From Saprospiraceae bacterium (GTDB lineage Bacteria; Bacteroidota; Bacteroidia; Chitinophagales; Saprospiraceae), in contig JADJNW010000022.1 of the NCBI GenBank assembly GCA_016714085.1, forward strand, positions 15,595 through 79,594: a stretch of 64,000 nt of DNA, written 5' to 3'. A program made the translations under genes and the position numbers. The number at the start of each line of letters is the position of its first letter. Positions within the stretch are counted from its first letter, which is position 1. Under the pieces are notes generated by a model. The model was not told the DNA's origin and did no database searches. It worked only from the letters and a program-made list of their open reading frames with translations. Of this stretch, positions 38,883-49,006 are shown piece by piece.

Positions 38883-41786
38883 ATGCCCGAAGAGCAGTTT
38901 GAAATTATTTATAATCTATTCCCTGTCACCGAAGGATTGTTCCTCCCGGAAGCTTACATCGCTAGCCGAGATGCAGAAGGTTTATTGGCGCATATTCAGC
39001 AGAAAGCCTTTCCACAAACGATTGATGGCTACGGCCTGCAACTCACGCCTTTGCGGCAGCAATTATTTAGTCTCATCGAGCAGCTACAACCCAAAGCTTT
39101 AGAACAAAAATTCAGCCCGCCTAAAAAAGCGCCCAAACCCTTGTCAGAATTGCTTTCGCAAGAAGAAATAGAGCGAAGTATTACAATTTTTACACATAGA
39201 AAATTAGACGAATTTTTGACGCGCATAGCGCAATATCAATTGCCGATTTGCTGGAATGTGGAGCGCCGCATCCTGGTGAATGATTTTCTTTTGGAAATGC
39301 CCAGTGAAGCATTGCAACCCAATTTATATTTTGAAAAAACCGACCAGGGTGTGCGTTATCGGCTCTGGCTCTCTGATTCTAAAGGCCCCTGGCATATTCA
39401 CAAACACGCTATCATCCCTGTTACAAATACCCCGGCCTGGGTGCTGGTGGATGACAAACTCTATCGCCTTGCGCACGTGAATGGCAATATGGTCAAGCCT
39501 TTCCTGAGCAAAAAGGAAATTAATATTCCGCAAGCCAGCGTTAAGACTTATTTTCAAAAGTTTATCCTGCGTATGGTCTCCACGCTTGATATTCAAGCGG
39601 ATGGATTTGATATTATTTATCATAAGCGAATGCTGGGCTGCCAGTTAGAACCTGTGCGCGATTGGCTGCGCAACGAATGGGGCATCACCGCAAAAATGTT
39701 GTATCCGGGTGCGGCTTTTCTCTGGCGCGATCTGAAAGAGCAACGCACAACGCTTGAGTTTGCAGAGGGCGACGAAATCAAGATTTCCAAGGTTATCCGT
39801 AATTTTAAGTTGGAGGCTAAGTGGTTGGAAAAGTTGGAAAACTTTGGTCTAATCAGCGATGGCAATGGTTATTTTGAATTATCAGAAAAAACCGAAGATG
39901 CTTTTTATCTCTTGGAATGGCTATCGCAATATTCTAAAAAATTAGAAGAGGCGGGGTTCACCATTGTAGCGCCACAGTTGGAAGGGCAGAATTTATACTT
40001 ACAACCAGCTCATATTCAACTTGATACACAGCAACAAAATGATTGGTTTGATTTGTACGGCGAAGTGAAAGTGGGCGAGTTTAGGATTCCTTTTCTGGCT
40101 TTCGCCAAATATATCCGCGACGAAAATCGCTTATATCCTTTGCCAAATGGTGAATTTTTCCTGATTCCGCAGGAATGGATGACCAAATACAAAGCCTTGG
40201 CGCAATTTGCAAAAAAAGATGGCGACCATTTACGCTTAGAGAAAAGTCAATATATGTTGCTGTCAGAGATTGGTTTGCAAAAAGAAAATGCAGAAATCGA
40301 TCAATTAGATGATTTTCAGGTATCTACATTATTAAAAGCAGATTTGCGGCCTTACCAACTGGACGGTGTAAAATGGCTGGTGCAATTGTACCAAAACGGT
40401 CTGGGTGCTTGCCTTGCAGACGATATGGGTCTTGGAAAAACGCTCCAAACCATCGCCGCCTTGCTGCACGCTAAGGCCCAAAAACCAAAAGAAAATGCTC
40501 AGAATAATGGGCAGCAATTGGGTTTGTTTCAATCTGCTGACAATGATTTTCTGCAACCTTTAAATGCCTTGATCGTGCTGCCCGCCTCGCTGGTGTTCAA
40601 TTGGGAAGCGGAGTTGCAGCGTTTCGCGCCTACGCTCTCGGTGTATCGACATATTGGAAATAAACGTCATAAAGACGCTCGAATCTTGGCTCGTTTTGAC
40701 GTGTTGCTGACGACTTATCAAACGGCATTACGAGATGTAGAATTATTGCAAAAGATTGAATTTGAATATATTATATTAGATGAAAGTCAACAAATTAAGA
40801 ATAAAGATAGTAAGGTTTTTAAAGCGACCAATGAACTGAATGCACGACATAAAATTTCGCTGAGCGGTACGCCGATTGAGAATTCACTGGCTGACCTTTG
40901 GTCGCAAATGCAATTTATTAATCCTAATTTACTCGGTAGTTTTCCTTTTTTCCAACGCGAATTTATCACCCCGATTGAAAAACGCAACGACGAAGATAAA
41001 AAAGCCCGCCTGCGCTCGCTCGTAGCGCCTTATATGCTACGCCGCACGAAGGAGGAAGTCGCCAAAGACCTACCGCCGCTCACGGTTTCGCTGCATTACT
41101 GCGAGATGGAGCCCGAGCAAAAGAAACTCTACGAGAAAGAAAAATCCGCGGCCCGAAATTTATTATTGGATAATTTTCAATCAGATAATCCTCAATTTCA
41201 GGTAGTTGTATTGCAAACGCTCACCAAACTTCGTCAGTTGGTCAACCATCCAAAGCTCATTCAACCCGATTTTGACAAAGAAAGCGGCAAGTTCACAGAA
41301 GTGCTGGAGCAATGGGACGTCATTCGCCGAAGTGGCACAAAGCGTTGATTTTCAGTTCTTTTGTGAAGTACCTTAATTTATTTCGGGCAGACTTTGAATC
41401 TAAAAATCAAGCATTCTCTTGGCTGGTAGGTGATCTGACGCAAAAACAACGCCAGCCGAAATCGAAAAATTCCAGGAAAATGATGCAGTACAATCTTTTT
41501 GATTTCCATCAAATCCGGCGGCGCAGGCTTGAATCTTACCGCTGCCGATTATGTATTTATCCTTGACCCCTGGTGGAATCCTTTTACCGAGCAACAAGCC
41601 ATCGCGCGGGCGCACCGCATCGGGCAGGATAAAAATGTAATAGCGCTGAAATTTATTACAAAAGATAGCATAGAAGAAAAAATATTAAAATTACAAGAGC
41701 GCAAGACTCAACTCGCAGAAGATATCATCGAAGGCTCCGGCTCGCTGCGCCTTTCAAGGGGAGAATTGGAATTTTTATTAGAGTAA
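38883..41786 (+). CDS. SNF2-family helicase (frameshifted three times)
   Basis: About 968 residues once three single missing bases are restored: a C near 41335 (SGHKALIFSSFV), a G near 41454 (KQRQAEIEKFQEN) and a T in the run 41496-41500 (VQSFLISIKSGGAGLNLT). The N-terminal ~480 residues are the Bacteroidota-type SNF2-associated region. The ATPase core has Walker A in CLADDMGLGKTLQTIAALL, the DExx box as ILDESQQIKN, and SLSGTPIENSLADLW. The second helicase lobe has FILDPWWNPFTEQQAIARAH and RIGQDKNVIALKFITKDSIE. It is a DNA translocase that remodels protein-DNA complexes; the role is unknown in this setting. Restoring three bases makes the length a multiple of three. Confidence 0.92.
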
Positions 41787-41935
41787 ACAAAGATAAATCA
41801 GAATACTTAAATCCTATATTTTCTGCTGACCTGTTCTATTTGTCCGTTTCTGACCTCATCTTGTCCTTCTTTACGCTTTTGCATACTCCATCTTTGCATT
41901 GTCAATTATGACAAACTAAATAATTTCAAATTAAA

Positions 41936-42766
41936 ATGAGTATGAAAAACAATGCAGTTTTGTTTAAAGGAATGCTGACAATCGCGATCACAATGATGCT
42001 TTTTTTCTTGTTTAATTCCTGTGAAAAAGAAGTATTTGATCCTGCGTTAACGCATGAATTTGCGATACGGTCAACCGCGAATGGAGCAACTTACAATATC
42101 AAAGTTGGATTGCCTGCCAATTACAATCCCGGAGTTGAAAAATATGCCTCCATCTATGTTTTAGATGGGGAAGAAAATTTCGATTTCGTATCCAAGAAGT
42201 GCAAAGAAATTTCGGACAAACTTGCTGTCACAAATGTAGTAGTAATAAGTATAGGCTATGGAAAGGATCGAAGCATAGATTATACACCAACAGAAGTTAG
42301 TGCCGTAACTGGTGGTGGCCCGCAATTCTTGAATTTTATTGAAACCCAATTAATTCCTGTAATAGAAGAGAATATTAGTGTGGATACTGCCCGGAGCAGC
42401 CGGGTAATTCTTGGCCATTCCTATGGGGGACTGTTTGGGGCTTATGCCTTTAGTGCCAATAACAAATTGTTTGGCAATTACATTTTATTAAGCCCATCTC
42501 TTTGGTTTGACAACCTGATTTCGCTGCAATTTGAAAAGGACAACCGGGCCGAAAATAAGAACAGGACACAATTGGTATTTATGGGAATAGGTGAAGCAGA
42601 AAACCTTGGCAGGATGCAAGCCCCTTTTGAGGCTCTTTATCAAATACTTCTGGATAATTATACACACCTTAAATTGGGAAAGAATATTGAAAAAGATTTG
42701 GGACACATGGGTTCAAGGAATCCAAACATTGTAAAAGGACTGGAGTATTATTTTCAAAACAGGTAA
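41936..42766 (+). CDS. alpha/beta-hydrolase esterase lipoprotein (esterase D/Fes-like)
   Basis: 276 residues. A FNSC lipobox at about residue 29 follows a hydrophobic segment. The putative esterase fold (PF00756-like) shows ASIYVLDGEENFDF, VVVISIGYGKDRSIDYTPTE and the nucleophile elbow GHSYGGLFGAYAF, with a late His in KDLGHMGSRNP. Proteins of this type hydrolyse siderophore or other ester bonds in the periplasm. It starts a run of plus-strand genes (41.9-47.3 kb) whose content differs from the surroundings. Confidence 0.85.
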   Translation: MSMKNNAVLFKGMLTIAITMMLFFLFNSCEKEVFDPALTHEFAIRSTANGATYNIKVGLPANYNPGVEKYASIYVLDGEENFDFVSKKCKEISDKLAVTNVVVISIGYGKDRSIDYTPTEVSAVTGGGPQFLNFIETQLIPVIEENISVDTARSSRVILGHSYGGLFGAYAFSANNKLFGNYILLSPSLWFDNLISLQFEKDNRAENKNRTQLVFMGIGEAENLGRMQAPFEALYQILLDNYTHLKLGKNIEKDLGHMGSRNPNIVKGLEYYFQNR

Positions 42767-42803
42767 TCCTGATGCACGCATTTTTCAAAAATCTTTTAAA
42801 ACA

Positions 42804-43424
42804 ATGAAGATGAACGCAATAAAATATCTGATACTCTCGACTTCTCTTTTATCTGGCATTTATGCTTTCGCTCAAAAATACATTTCGATGGAAACAAATA
42901 AACTGTCAACAGTACGCCAATTAACTATTGAGCCGGGCATTGGAATTCATACAAATTTTGGTACGGATTTCCTTATTACGAATCTGGTTCAATGGAATCC
43001 GTGTAAACACCTTAGCATTGCGGCACACACTTCTTTTAATATTAATAATATAACCCAACGATATTTTAATGGTATAAAAACCGATTATAACTTTTCAATA
43101 AACCAAAAATTTGGTGTCGGCACAACATTTTATTCAAAAAACCGGACTCATACTTTTTTGTTAATGGTTGGAGTCAAGTACACCACCTACCAGGAAACAC
43201 TGGATGATGAGCGTTTCGATAAAGTAGGTACTACAATCAACGCTTTTAGTCCTGACTATGGTTTGATGTATAGCTTGAAGCAGCGTTGGAAAAAATATTT
43301 TTTCACTTATCGTATGTATGTACCATTGTATCCCTGGCCCACTAAAGGTTCTAACATCTTATATTTAGATGGCAATATGGATAATATTGCCCTGGAGTTA
43401 GGGTTTGGAATGAGAATAAAATGA
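42804..43424 (+). CDS. small outer-membrane barrel protein
   Basis: 206 residues with a signal peptide (YLILSTSLLSGIYAFAQ). Strand-rich sequence with alternating aromatic residues follows (LTIEPGIGIHTNFG, LSIAAHTSFNINNI, FGVGTTFYSKNRTHTFLLMV, KKYFFTYRMYVPLYPW), and a last strand ends LGFGMRIK. The pattern suggests an eight-stranded barrel in the outer membrane. No family is recognised. It lies 37 bases after the esterase lipoprotein and is probably co-transcribed with it. Confidence 0.65.
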   Translation: MKMNAIKYLILSTSLLSGIYAFAQKYISMETNKLSTVRQLTIEPGIGIHTNFGTDFLITNLVQWNPCKHLSIAAHTSFNINNITQRYFNGIKTDYNFSINQKFGVGTTFYSKNRTHTFLLMVGVKYTTYQETLDDERFDKVGTTINAFSPDYGLMYSLKQRWKKYFFTYRMYVPLYPWPTKGSNILYLDGNMDNIALELGFGMRIK

Positions 43425-43451
43425 TTGCCTTCCTATTGTAAAAAATGTATA

Positions 43452-44366
43452 ATGAAAAAAATGGCATTTATCATACCTCCTACAGTTGAACTACTTGATC
43501 TGGCAGGTCCTGTACAGGTATTTACCGAAGCTAAATTTTATGGCTTCGAAACAGATCTTGAGTTTTATCAATTCCAGGAAACGCCTGTCAGTACTTCCGG
43601 CCTCGGATTTGGAAAAATTTCAAATTATAAAGATGCAAAATTGAAGGAAGGTGATTTTGTCTTTGTGCCCGGTATGGATTGTGAATACGTTAGAAGCATC
43701 TCCTTTAAGGCGGAAAGAGCATTTTTCAATTGGTTAAAAGAATGCTATGAGAATCAGGTAACGGTTTGTTCCATATGCAACGGGGCTTTCGCTTTGGGGC
43801 ATGCGGGTTTATTAAAAAACACGGAATGCACCACGCACTGGCGAAGGGTCAATGAATTACAAACTCAATTTCCGGAAGCAAAAGTTGTTGCCGATATTCT
43901 TTATGTAAAAAGCAATGACGTTTACACCAGTGCCGGTATCAGCGCCGGGATTGATTTGGCACTGGCCATCCTAGAGGGTCTTAAAGGTGCGCTTTTTACA
44001 CATAAAGTAGCCCGTGGGCTTGTCGTGTATCACAGACGAAGCGGAAATCACAAACAACAAAGTGTTTACCTGGATTACAGAAATCATATTAATCCGCAGG
44101 TCCATGAAGTGCAGGATTACATGATAGACAATCTTTCTAAAGAAAACAGCATTGAATTTCTTGCTTCTTTGGTGAATATGAGCCCGAGAAACCTTAGCAG
44201 GGTTTTCAAAGAAAAGACGGGTTCTACTGTTTTGGAATACTTAACCATGTTACGAAGAGAATACGCCAATACCATGCTTAATAATCCCGAATATACGATT
44301 GAGTATATCGCTTCAAAATGTGGATTTAAAACGGCAAGGCAATTGCAAAGGATATTAAAAAAATAA
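43452..44366 (+). CDS. GlxA-type transcriptional regulator (DJ-1/PfpI + AraC)
   Basis: 304 residues. The N-terminal DJ-1/PfpI-like domain (MAFIIPPTVELLDLAGPVQV, nucleophile-elbow-like VCSICNGAFALGHAGLL, then TTHWRRVNELQTQFP) is joined to a C-terminal AraC helix-turn-helix pair (about 215-304; FLASLVNMSPRNLSRVFKEK, YTIEYIASKCGFKTARQLQR). The elbow Cys is retained, although most family members act as ligand sensors rather than enzymes. The ATG at 43452 is used. It sits between the barrel/esterase pair and a multicopper oxidase and may control one or both sets. Confidence 0.9.
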   Translation: MKKMAFIIPPTVELLDLAGPVQVFTEAKFYGFETDLEFYQFQETPVSTSGLGFGKISNYKDAKLKEGDFVFVPGMDCEYVRSISFKAERAFFNWLKECYENQVTVCSICNGAFALGHAGLLKNTECTTHWRRVNELQTQFPEAKVVADILYVKSNDVYTSAGISAGIDLALAILEGLKGALFTHKVARGLVVYHRRSGNHKQQSVYLDYRNHINPQVHEVQDYMIDNLSKENSIEFLASLVNMSPRNLSRVFKEKTGSTVLEYLTMLRREYANTMLNNPEYTIEYIASKCGFKTARQLQRILKK

Positions 44367-44461
44367 TGGACTATTTATACGGTCATCAACCTCGGAAGTG
44401 ATATGCAGAAAGTGTGGAATCAGATTTAAATAATTCTCAAAACTTTTAAAAATCAAATAAA

Positions 44462-45784
44462 ATGAAGACCCAATCTAAAATAGTAGAATACAATTTTGAA
44501 GCAAGTGTATTCAACTGGGAAATCGCTCCCGGAAAAACCATCGAAGCATGGGGGATCAACAAGCAACTCCCCGGTCCTACATTAAGAGCAAACGTTGGCG
44601 ATACGCTGGTCGTACGCCTTACCAACAAACTCAATGAAGCTACCACAATTCACTGGCATGGCATCTGTCTGCCCGCATCCATGGATGGAACTGACGGAGT
44701 TCAAAAGCCTATTGACCCGGGCGAAGTTTTTGAATATCGTTTTGTCGTACCCGATGCTGGCACTTTCTGGTATCATGCACATGCGAATGAAACTGTTCAG
44801 ATGGAGCGTGGTATGTATGGAGCGTTAATAGTGGATGGAGAAACAGACCCAGTTGTGGACGGAGAAAAGATTTTTATGATTGATGACATGAAGCTGGATG
44901 AAAACAATGAGTTTACAAAACCATCATGGTTCATTCCACGCATTGTTGAAAGGCATGATGGTCGGCAGGGCAATACACTTTTATTAAATGGTAAAGAGGA
45001 CTTAGTTATCAATGTGAATGGCGGACAAACAGAAAGATGGCGTTTTATCAATTCATCAAGTGCAAGATATTTTATGTTGCATTTGGGTGGAAAAAAATTT
45101 AAAGTTATTGCATCTGATGGCGGACTTTTGGAGCATCCCCATACTGTCACCGAAGCTTTAATAACTCCGGGTGAACGAATTGACATTGCAGTTGATTTCA
45201 CAGAAGGAGAAACATTTGCCATTGAATCATTGGCTTATAATAGAATGACATTCTTAAAGCCAAAGCAGGAAACATTTGCCACTGTAAAAGTGGGAGAAAA
45301 CAAATCCTCGAAAGCATTCATACCTGAAACATTAAGAATGATTGAACCACTAGCTCCGCAAGATGCAGAGGTGAATAGAAAAATAAAACTCTCAGTTGGC
45401 CCAAGTTTAACAGACGGAATGAACTTTTTGGTAAACGGGATGATGCATGTAAATGACAAACCTGTTATGGTTGGAGAATTGCAGGTGTGGGAAGTATCGA
45501 ACACCAGTCTGATGGACCATCCTTTTCATTTGCATGGTTTCTTCTTTCAGGTGATTGAAGAGAATGGCAAAGCTCCTGCATACAAGGCGTGGAAGGACAC
45601 TTACAATTTAACACCAAGAAGTAAAATAAAAATTGCGTGGATGCCTGATAACCGCACCGGAACATGGATGTATCACTGCCATATTATTGAACACCATGCA
45701 GCAGGGATGATGGCTACATTTGATGTCATTGACGGCAGTAAACCATACGAAAAAAAGCCGCCAACTCATATCCATCATCATTAA
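44462..45784 (+). CDS. multicopper oxidase without an evident signal peptide
   Basis: 440 residues with three cupredoxin domains. All copper-site motifs are visible: TIHWHGICLPASMDG, FWYHAHANETVQ, HPFHLHGFFF and the type 1 site MYHCHIIEHHAAGMM. The C-terminus is His-rich (PPTHIHHH). Domain order and length fit the CueO/SufI-like group. Unusually, the N-terminus (MKTQSKIVEYNFEASVFNWE) begins straight into the first domain with no Tat or Sec signal, although such oxidases normally act outside the cytoplasm. An unrecognised upstream start is unlikely because stops occur nearby. Likely substrates are Cu(I), metal ions or phenolics. Confidence 0.9.
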   Translation: MKTQSKIVEYNFEASVFNWEIAPGKTIEAWGINKQLPGPTLRANVGDTLVVRLTNKLNEATTIHWHGICLPASMDGTDGVQKPIDPGEVFEYRFVVPDAGTFWYHAHANETVQMERGMYGALIVDGETDPVVDGEKIFMIDDMKLDENNEFTKPSWFIPRIVERHDGRQGNTLLLNGKEDLVINVNGGQTERWRFINSSSARYFMLHLGGKKFKVIASDGGLLEHPHTVTEALITPGERIDIAVDFTEGETFAIESLAYNRMTFLKPKQETFATVKVGENKSSKAFIPETLRMIEPLAPQDAEVNRKIKLSVGPSLTDGMNFLVNGMMHVNDKPVMVGELQVWEVSNTSLMDHPFHLHGFFFQVIEENGKAPAYKAWKDTYNLTPRSKIKIAWMPDNRTGTWMYHCHIIEHHAAGMMATFDVIDGSKPYEKKPPTHIHHH

Positions 45785-45797
45785 AAGATAATATAAA

Positions 45798-45851
45798 ATG
45801 CCAACTAAAAATAAAAGCAAAGACAAACAAATCAAACCCATTAAAAAATAA
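45798..45851 (+). CDS. possible 17-residue lysine-rich peptide
   Basis: A short frame MPTKNKSKDKQIKPIKK begins 13 bases after the multicopper oxidase stop and ends 4 bases before the next gene. Seven of 17 residues are Lys. Its position and compactness are suggestive, but length alone gives little support. A second short frame of 24 residues lies at 46261-46335 before the MDR gene. Confidence 0.25.
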   Translation: MPTKNKSKDKQIKPIKK

Positions 45852-45855
45852 CGGG

Positions 45856-46248
45856 ATGAATGCTGTACTTATAGGTCTATCATCAAGCCTGATAACAATT
45901 TTGATATTCACCTTTCTAAAGCGAGTTGACAAAAACACTGTCTACGGTTTAATCCTTATGGGTATTGGTTTCCTCTACATCGGATATACGTGGACAGACA
46001 TTAATACTGCAATGCTAAGCGGATTGCAGGCGCTATTTTTTATGTCGTTAGCCTATTTCGGAATAAAAAAGAATTGCTGGTTTTTGGTTGCAGGTTATTT
46101 CCTTCACGGAATATGGGATTTTTTATATCCCTTATTTGCAAGTTCAGATTTACTTCCTCCTGATTACGACTATTTTTGTTTTACGTATGATGTAATTGTT
46201 GGCATCTATCTGTTAGTATTTAACTTTCAAACAAATCATAATCAGTAA
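45856..46248 (+). CDS. small four-helix membrane protein
   Basis: 130 residues with about four hydrophobic helices (VLIGLSSSLITILIFTFL, TVYGLILMGIGFLYIGYTW, LQALFFMSLAYFGI, CWFLVAGYFLHGIWDFLY). It includes the motif HGIWDFLYP and an acidic-aromatic loop PPDYDYFCF. The family was not recognised with certainty. It follows the multicopper oxidase closely and is probably in the same transcript. Confidence 0.7.
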   Translation: MNAVLIGLSSSLITILIFTFLKRVDKNTVYGLILMGIGFLYIGYTWTDINTAMLSGLQALFFMSLAYFGIKKNCWFLVAGYFLHGIWDFLYPLFASSDLLPPDYDYFCFTYDVIVGIYLLVFNFQTNHNQ

Positions 46249-46342
46249 TTAAATTAAACCATGAATAAAATGAATAATACTATGGCTAAAAAGACCAATA
46301 CTTTGTGCCTTGGAATAATCAAACAAAATAAATAAAGAGAAA

Positions 46343-47299
46343 ATGAAAGCAATAGTTTATACTCAATATGGTTCTCCGGAAGTTCTCCAAATCAAGGAAG
46401 TAGCAAAGTCAACACCAAAGGACAATGAAATTCTTTTACGAATTAAAGCGACAGCAGTTAATTCGGGTGATGTGCGATTGCGAAAAGCTGACCCGTTTGC
46501 AGTCAGATTTATTTTCGGTTTGTTGAAGCCTAAGATTAATATACTTGGTAGTGTTTTTTCGGGTGAAATTGAAAGCATAGGTAACCAAGTCAAGCTTTTC
46601 AAAGTTGGCGACCAGGTCTTTGGTCATACTGATATGAGTTTTGGTGCTTATGCAGAATATATTTGTCTTCCAGAAGATGGATCGTTGGCATTGAAACCTG
46701 CTAGTATTTCACACAATGAAGCAGCAGTCATTCCCTTTGGTGGTGTTACAGCCTTGCATTTTATCAAAAAGGCAATGATAAAGCCAAATCAAAAAGTTCT
46801 TATAGTAGGTGCTTCGGGAGCAGTTGGAAGTGCTGCAGTTCAATTAGCAAAGTCGTATGGGGCAATTGTAACCGGAGTGTGCAGCACAGCAAATATTGAT
46901 TTGGTGAAATCTATCGGTGCTGATAAAGTGATTGATTATACAAAGGAGGATTTTACTCAAAACGGTGAAATCTATGATTTGATTTTTGATACGGTTAAAA
47001 CAATATCGGTTTCCCGCTGTTTAAAGTCACTTACCAAAAATGGGATAATGATTTTAAGTGCGGCTGGAATGTCAGAGATGCTTCAAGGCTTTTGGACTTC
47101 AATGACAAGCAGCAAGAAAGTAATGACTGGTATAATAAGCCATAATGCTGAAGACATTATTTTTCTTAAAGAACTAATGGAAACAGATAAGCTGAAACCA
47201 GTTATTGATAAAACCTATATCTTAGAGCAGATTGTAGAAGCACATACTTATGTTGAGAAAGGACACAAAAAAGGAAATGTTGCAATTACTTTAGAATAA
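46343..47299 (+). CDS. NAD(P)-dependent MDR oxidoreductase (quinone reductase-like)
   Basis: 318 residues. Medium-chain dehydrogenase/reductase: the N-terminal GroES-like fold (MKAIVYTQYGSPEVLQIKEV, then FKVGDQVFGHTDMSFGAYAE) is followed by the Rossmann fold with VLIVGASGAVGSAAVQLAKS. The structural-zinc cysteine cluster and the catalytic-zinc Cys of true alcohol dehydrogenases are absent, so a zinc-independent quinone oxidoreductase/enoyl reductase activity is more likely. It is the last gene of the 41.9-47.3 kb run. Confidence 0.9.
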   Translation: MKAIVYTQYGSPEVLQIKEVAKSTPKDNEILLRIKATAVNSGDVRLRKADPFAVRFIFGLLKPKINILGSVFSGEIESIGNQVKLFKVGDQVFGHTDMSFGAYAEYICLPEDGSLALKPASISHNEAAVIPFGGVTALHFIKKAMIKPNQKVLIVGASGAVGSAAVQLAKSYGAIVTGVCSTANIDLVKSIGADKVIDYTKEDFTQNGEIYDLIFDTVKTISVSRCLKSLTKNGIMILSAAGMSEMLQGFWTSMTSSKKVMTGIISHNAEDIIFLKELMETDKLKPVIDKTYILEQIVEAHTYVEKGHKKGNVAITLE

Positions 47300-47654
47300 T
47301 GGAATTGAATAAGTAAAAATCATCCTTCAGAAACTTAAAGCAAGAAATAAAAAATTTATAATTTTAAAACCGTACTTCGGAATATTATTTGACAACATCA
47401 TAACTCATTAAACTATGCGGTGGCAAGACAATTTAAGGTCGCAGCAAATTTAGACGGTTCAACAATATTTTAGGACAGACAGCCACTACCACAAGAAAAA
47501 AAAGGACGCAAGGCGGCGAACAAAAAGTACACCTCTCAAAGTCGGGTCTAACCCAACAGTCAGGCACGCAGCAATCGATTTGGAAAAAGATTAAAGATGG
47601 TGAAGCACAAGAGGTTTGCCAATAATTTATTTATTTATTTTAAGCATCACATTC
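47300..47654. other. intergenic region, probable remnant sequence
   Basis: 355 bases at the downstream edge of the possible acquired cassette. Around 47560-47625 a frame reads QSGTQQSIWKKIKDGEAQEV before a stop, which resembles the tail of a lost gene. No promoter or hairpin of note is seen. Confidence 0.3.
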
Positions 47655-48181
47655 TTATAATAATTGTAACCTAAATCCAAAAACAGGCAATGTCTCTTGC
47701 ATAAAATCCAAATCTTCTGACCTTCGGAAGCCTATATTTTCATACATTTTCCAAGCGGTTTGCATCGCCATGGTGGTATGAATAATAACTTGCGAGAGTT
47801 TTTTTCTTTTGCTTTTCGGATACATTCATTTACTAATAATTTACCAATCCCCTGCCCTCTTATCGAAGGATCGACCGCCAATAATCTGAATCCGGCAGTA
47901 TTTTGTTCTTTGGTAGCCGTTCCGCCAGAGCCATAATATTGCATATCACTAAAATAAACCACCCCGCCCGCTATTACATTATTCGAATCAACGGCCACAA
48001 GGAGTTCTGTAGCAGGTTGGTTTGTCAAATCTCCAATATTGGCAAGCATATTATAATAATTGGGTTGCTCTTCTGCGCTTGGAAAGCCTTCCAATTGCGA
48101 ATAAACTTGCACCATCAATTTTCCAATCGCCTCAAATTCAATGGGTTTCGCGTTTCTGACGATATAGGTTGGTTGAGTCAT
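47655..48181 (-). CDS. GNAT acetyltransferase (frameshifted)
   Basis: About 175 residues after adding one base to the T7/A7 run at 47799-47805. The corrected end reads LSQVIIHTTMAMQTAWKMYE, then NIGFRRSEDLDF, and stops at 47655. This is the canonical last strand-helix of GNAT enzymes. The acetyl-CoA loop is VDPSIRGQGIGKLLVNECIR, and the earlier strand is LLVAVDSNNVIAGGVVYFSD. The substrate is unknown. The start at 48181 (MTQPTYIVRNAKP) is chosen over an earlier in-frame codon. Confidence 0.88.
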
Positions 48182-48316
48182 TTTTACTATATTATTTAAA
48201 ACAAGGAACAAAAAATATTGCTATTGGATTAATTTTAATCCCGGCTTTTTATTATAATTTGGTAAGCACATTATTTTCATTTTTACAAAATAATATTATT
48301 TCAAAATCAAGAGGAT

Positions 48317-49006
48317 TTATATCCTCAAATACCAATTTATATTAATCCAAAAAGTATTTCTTGTGTTTTTTTGAATAAAAGAATCTATCCTATAATCTAT
48401 TCCAAATTCCAATTTATTTGTATCTGTAATATTATATCCAATTAATGGAATCATCCTGACTTCCAGATCATAAACGGCTTCTTGAATGCTATTCAAATAT
48501 TCATTATTTAATTTTAAATAAAACTCTTTATTATTAATTGTTTCTCCATTTAATGAAAACTCCATGCCTATTCTATATCGAAATCTAAATTCTGAAGGCT
48601 CGTCTTTATTAATCGTTTGATCCATTGCCAGGCGATGCGCCAACCGATAATTTCTAATCTTTTGAACGAGTGTAAATTGTTGTATAAAGCGATGCGCAGC
48701 CTCATCGGGTTCAATCCTGATAAGATAACCTCCTATGATCTTTGAATTTAAGCCCACTTTCCTCGCGGATAAAATGGAAAAATCAGTAAGCGCATATTTA
48801 AATTGAAGATCATCGTCTTCACCCGCTTCTTCTTGTAATAAGAATTGCCTTGATTCTATTTTAAAGTTTAATTCCCAGGCATCGTTCAGCTTTTTATTTA
48901 CATTAATGGAAGGTAGCGTTCCTATGCGTCTTTGCGATTGAGACTTTATATCATTAGTAAATAACACTAATAATGCCGATAAAAATATTATCAAATTAGT
49001 ACTCAA
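48317..49006 (-). CDS. DUF2490 family outer-membrane protein
   Basis: 229 residues. A hydrophobic N-terminal signal (LIIFLSALLVLFTNDIKSQ) is followed by DUF2490 features: WELNFKIESRQFLLQEEAGE, FTLVQKIRNYRLAHRLAMDQ, FRFRYRIGMEFSLNGE and a last strand FWININWYLRI. It is a predicted beta-barrel of unknown role. The start is a TTG at 49006, overlapping the end of the upstream PepSY-like gene by 11 bases, so translation is probably coupled. Confidence 0.85.
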   Translation of the reverse strand: MSTNLIIFLSALLVLFTNDIKSQSQRRIGTLPSINVNKKLNDAWELNFKIESRQFLLQEEAGEDDDLQFKYALTDFSILSARKVGLNSKIIGGYLIRIEPDEAAHRFIQQFTLVQKIRNYRLAHRLAMDQTINKDEPSEFRFRYRIGMEFSLNGETINNKEFYLKLNNEYLNSIQEAVYDLEVRMIPLIGYNITDTNKLEFGIDYRIDSFIQKNTRNTFWININWYLRI

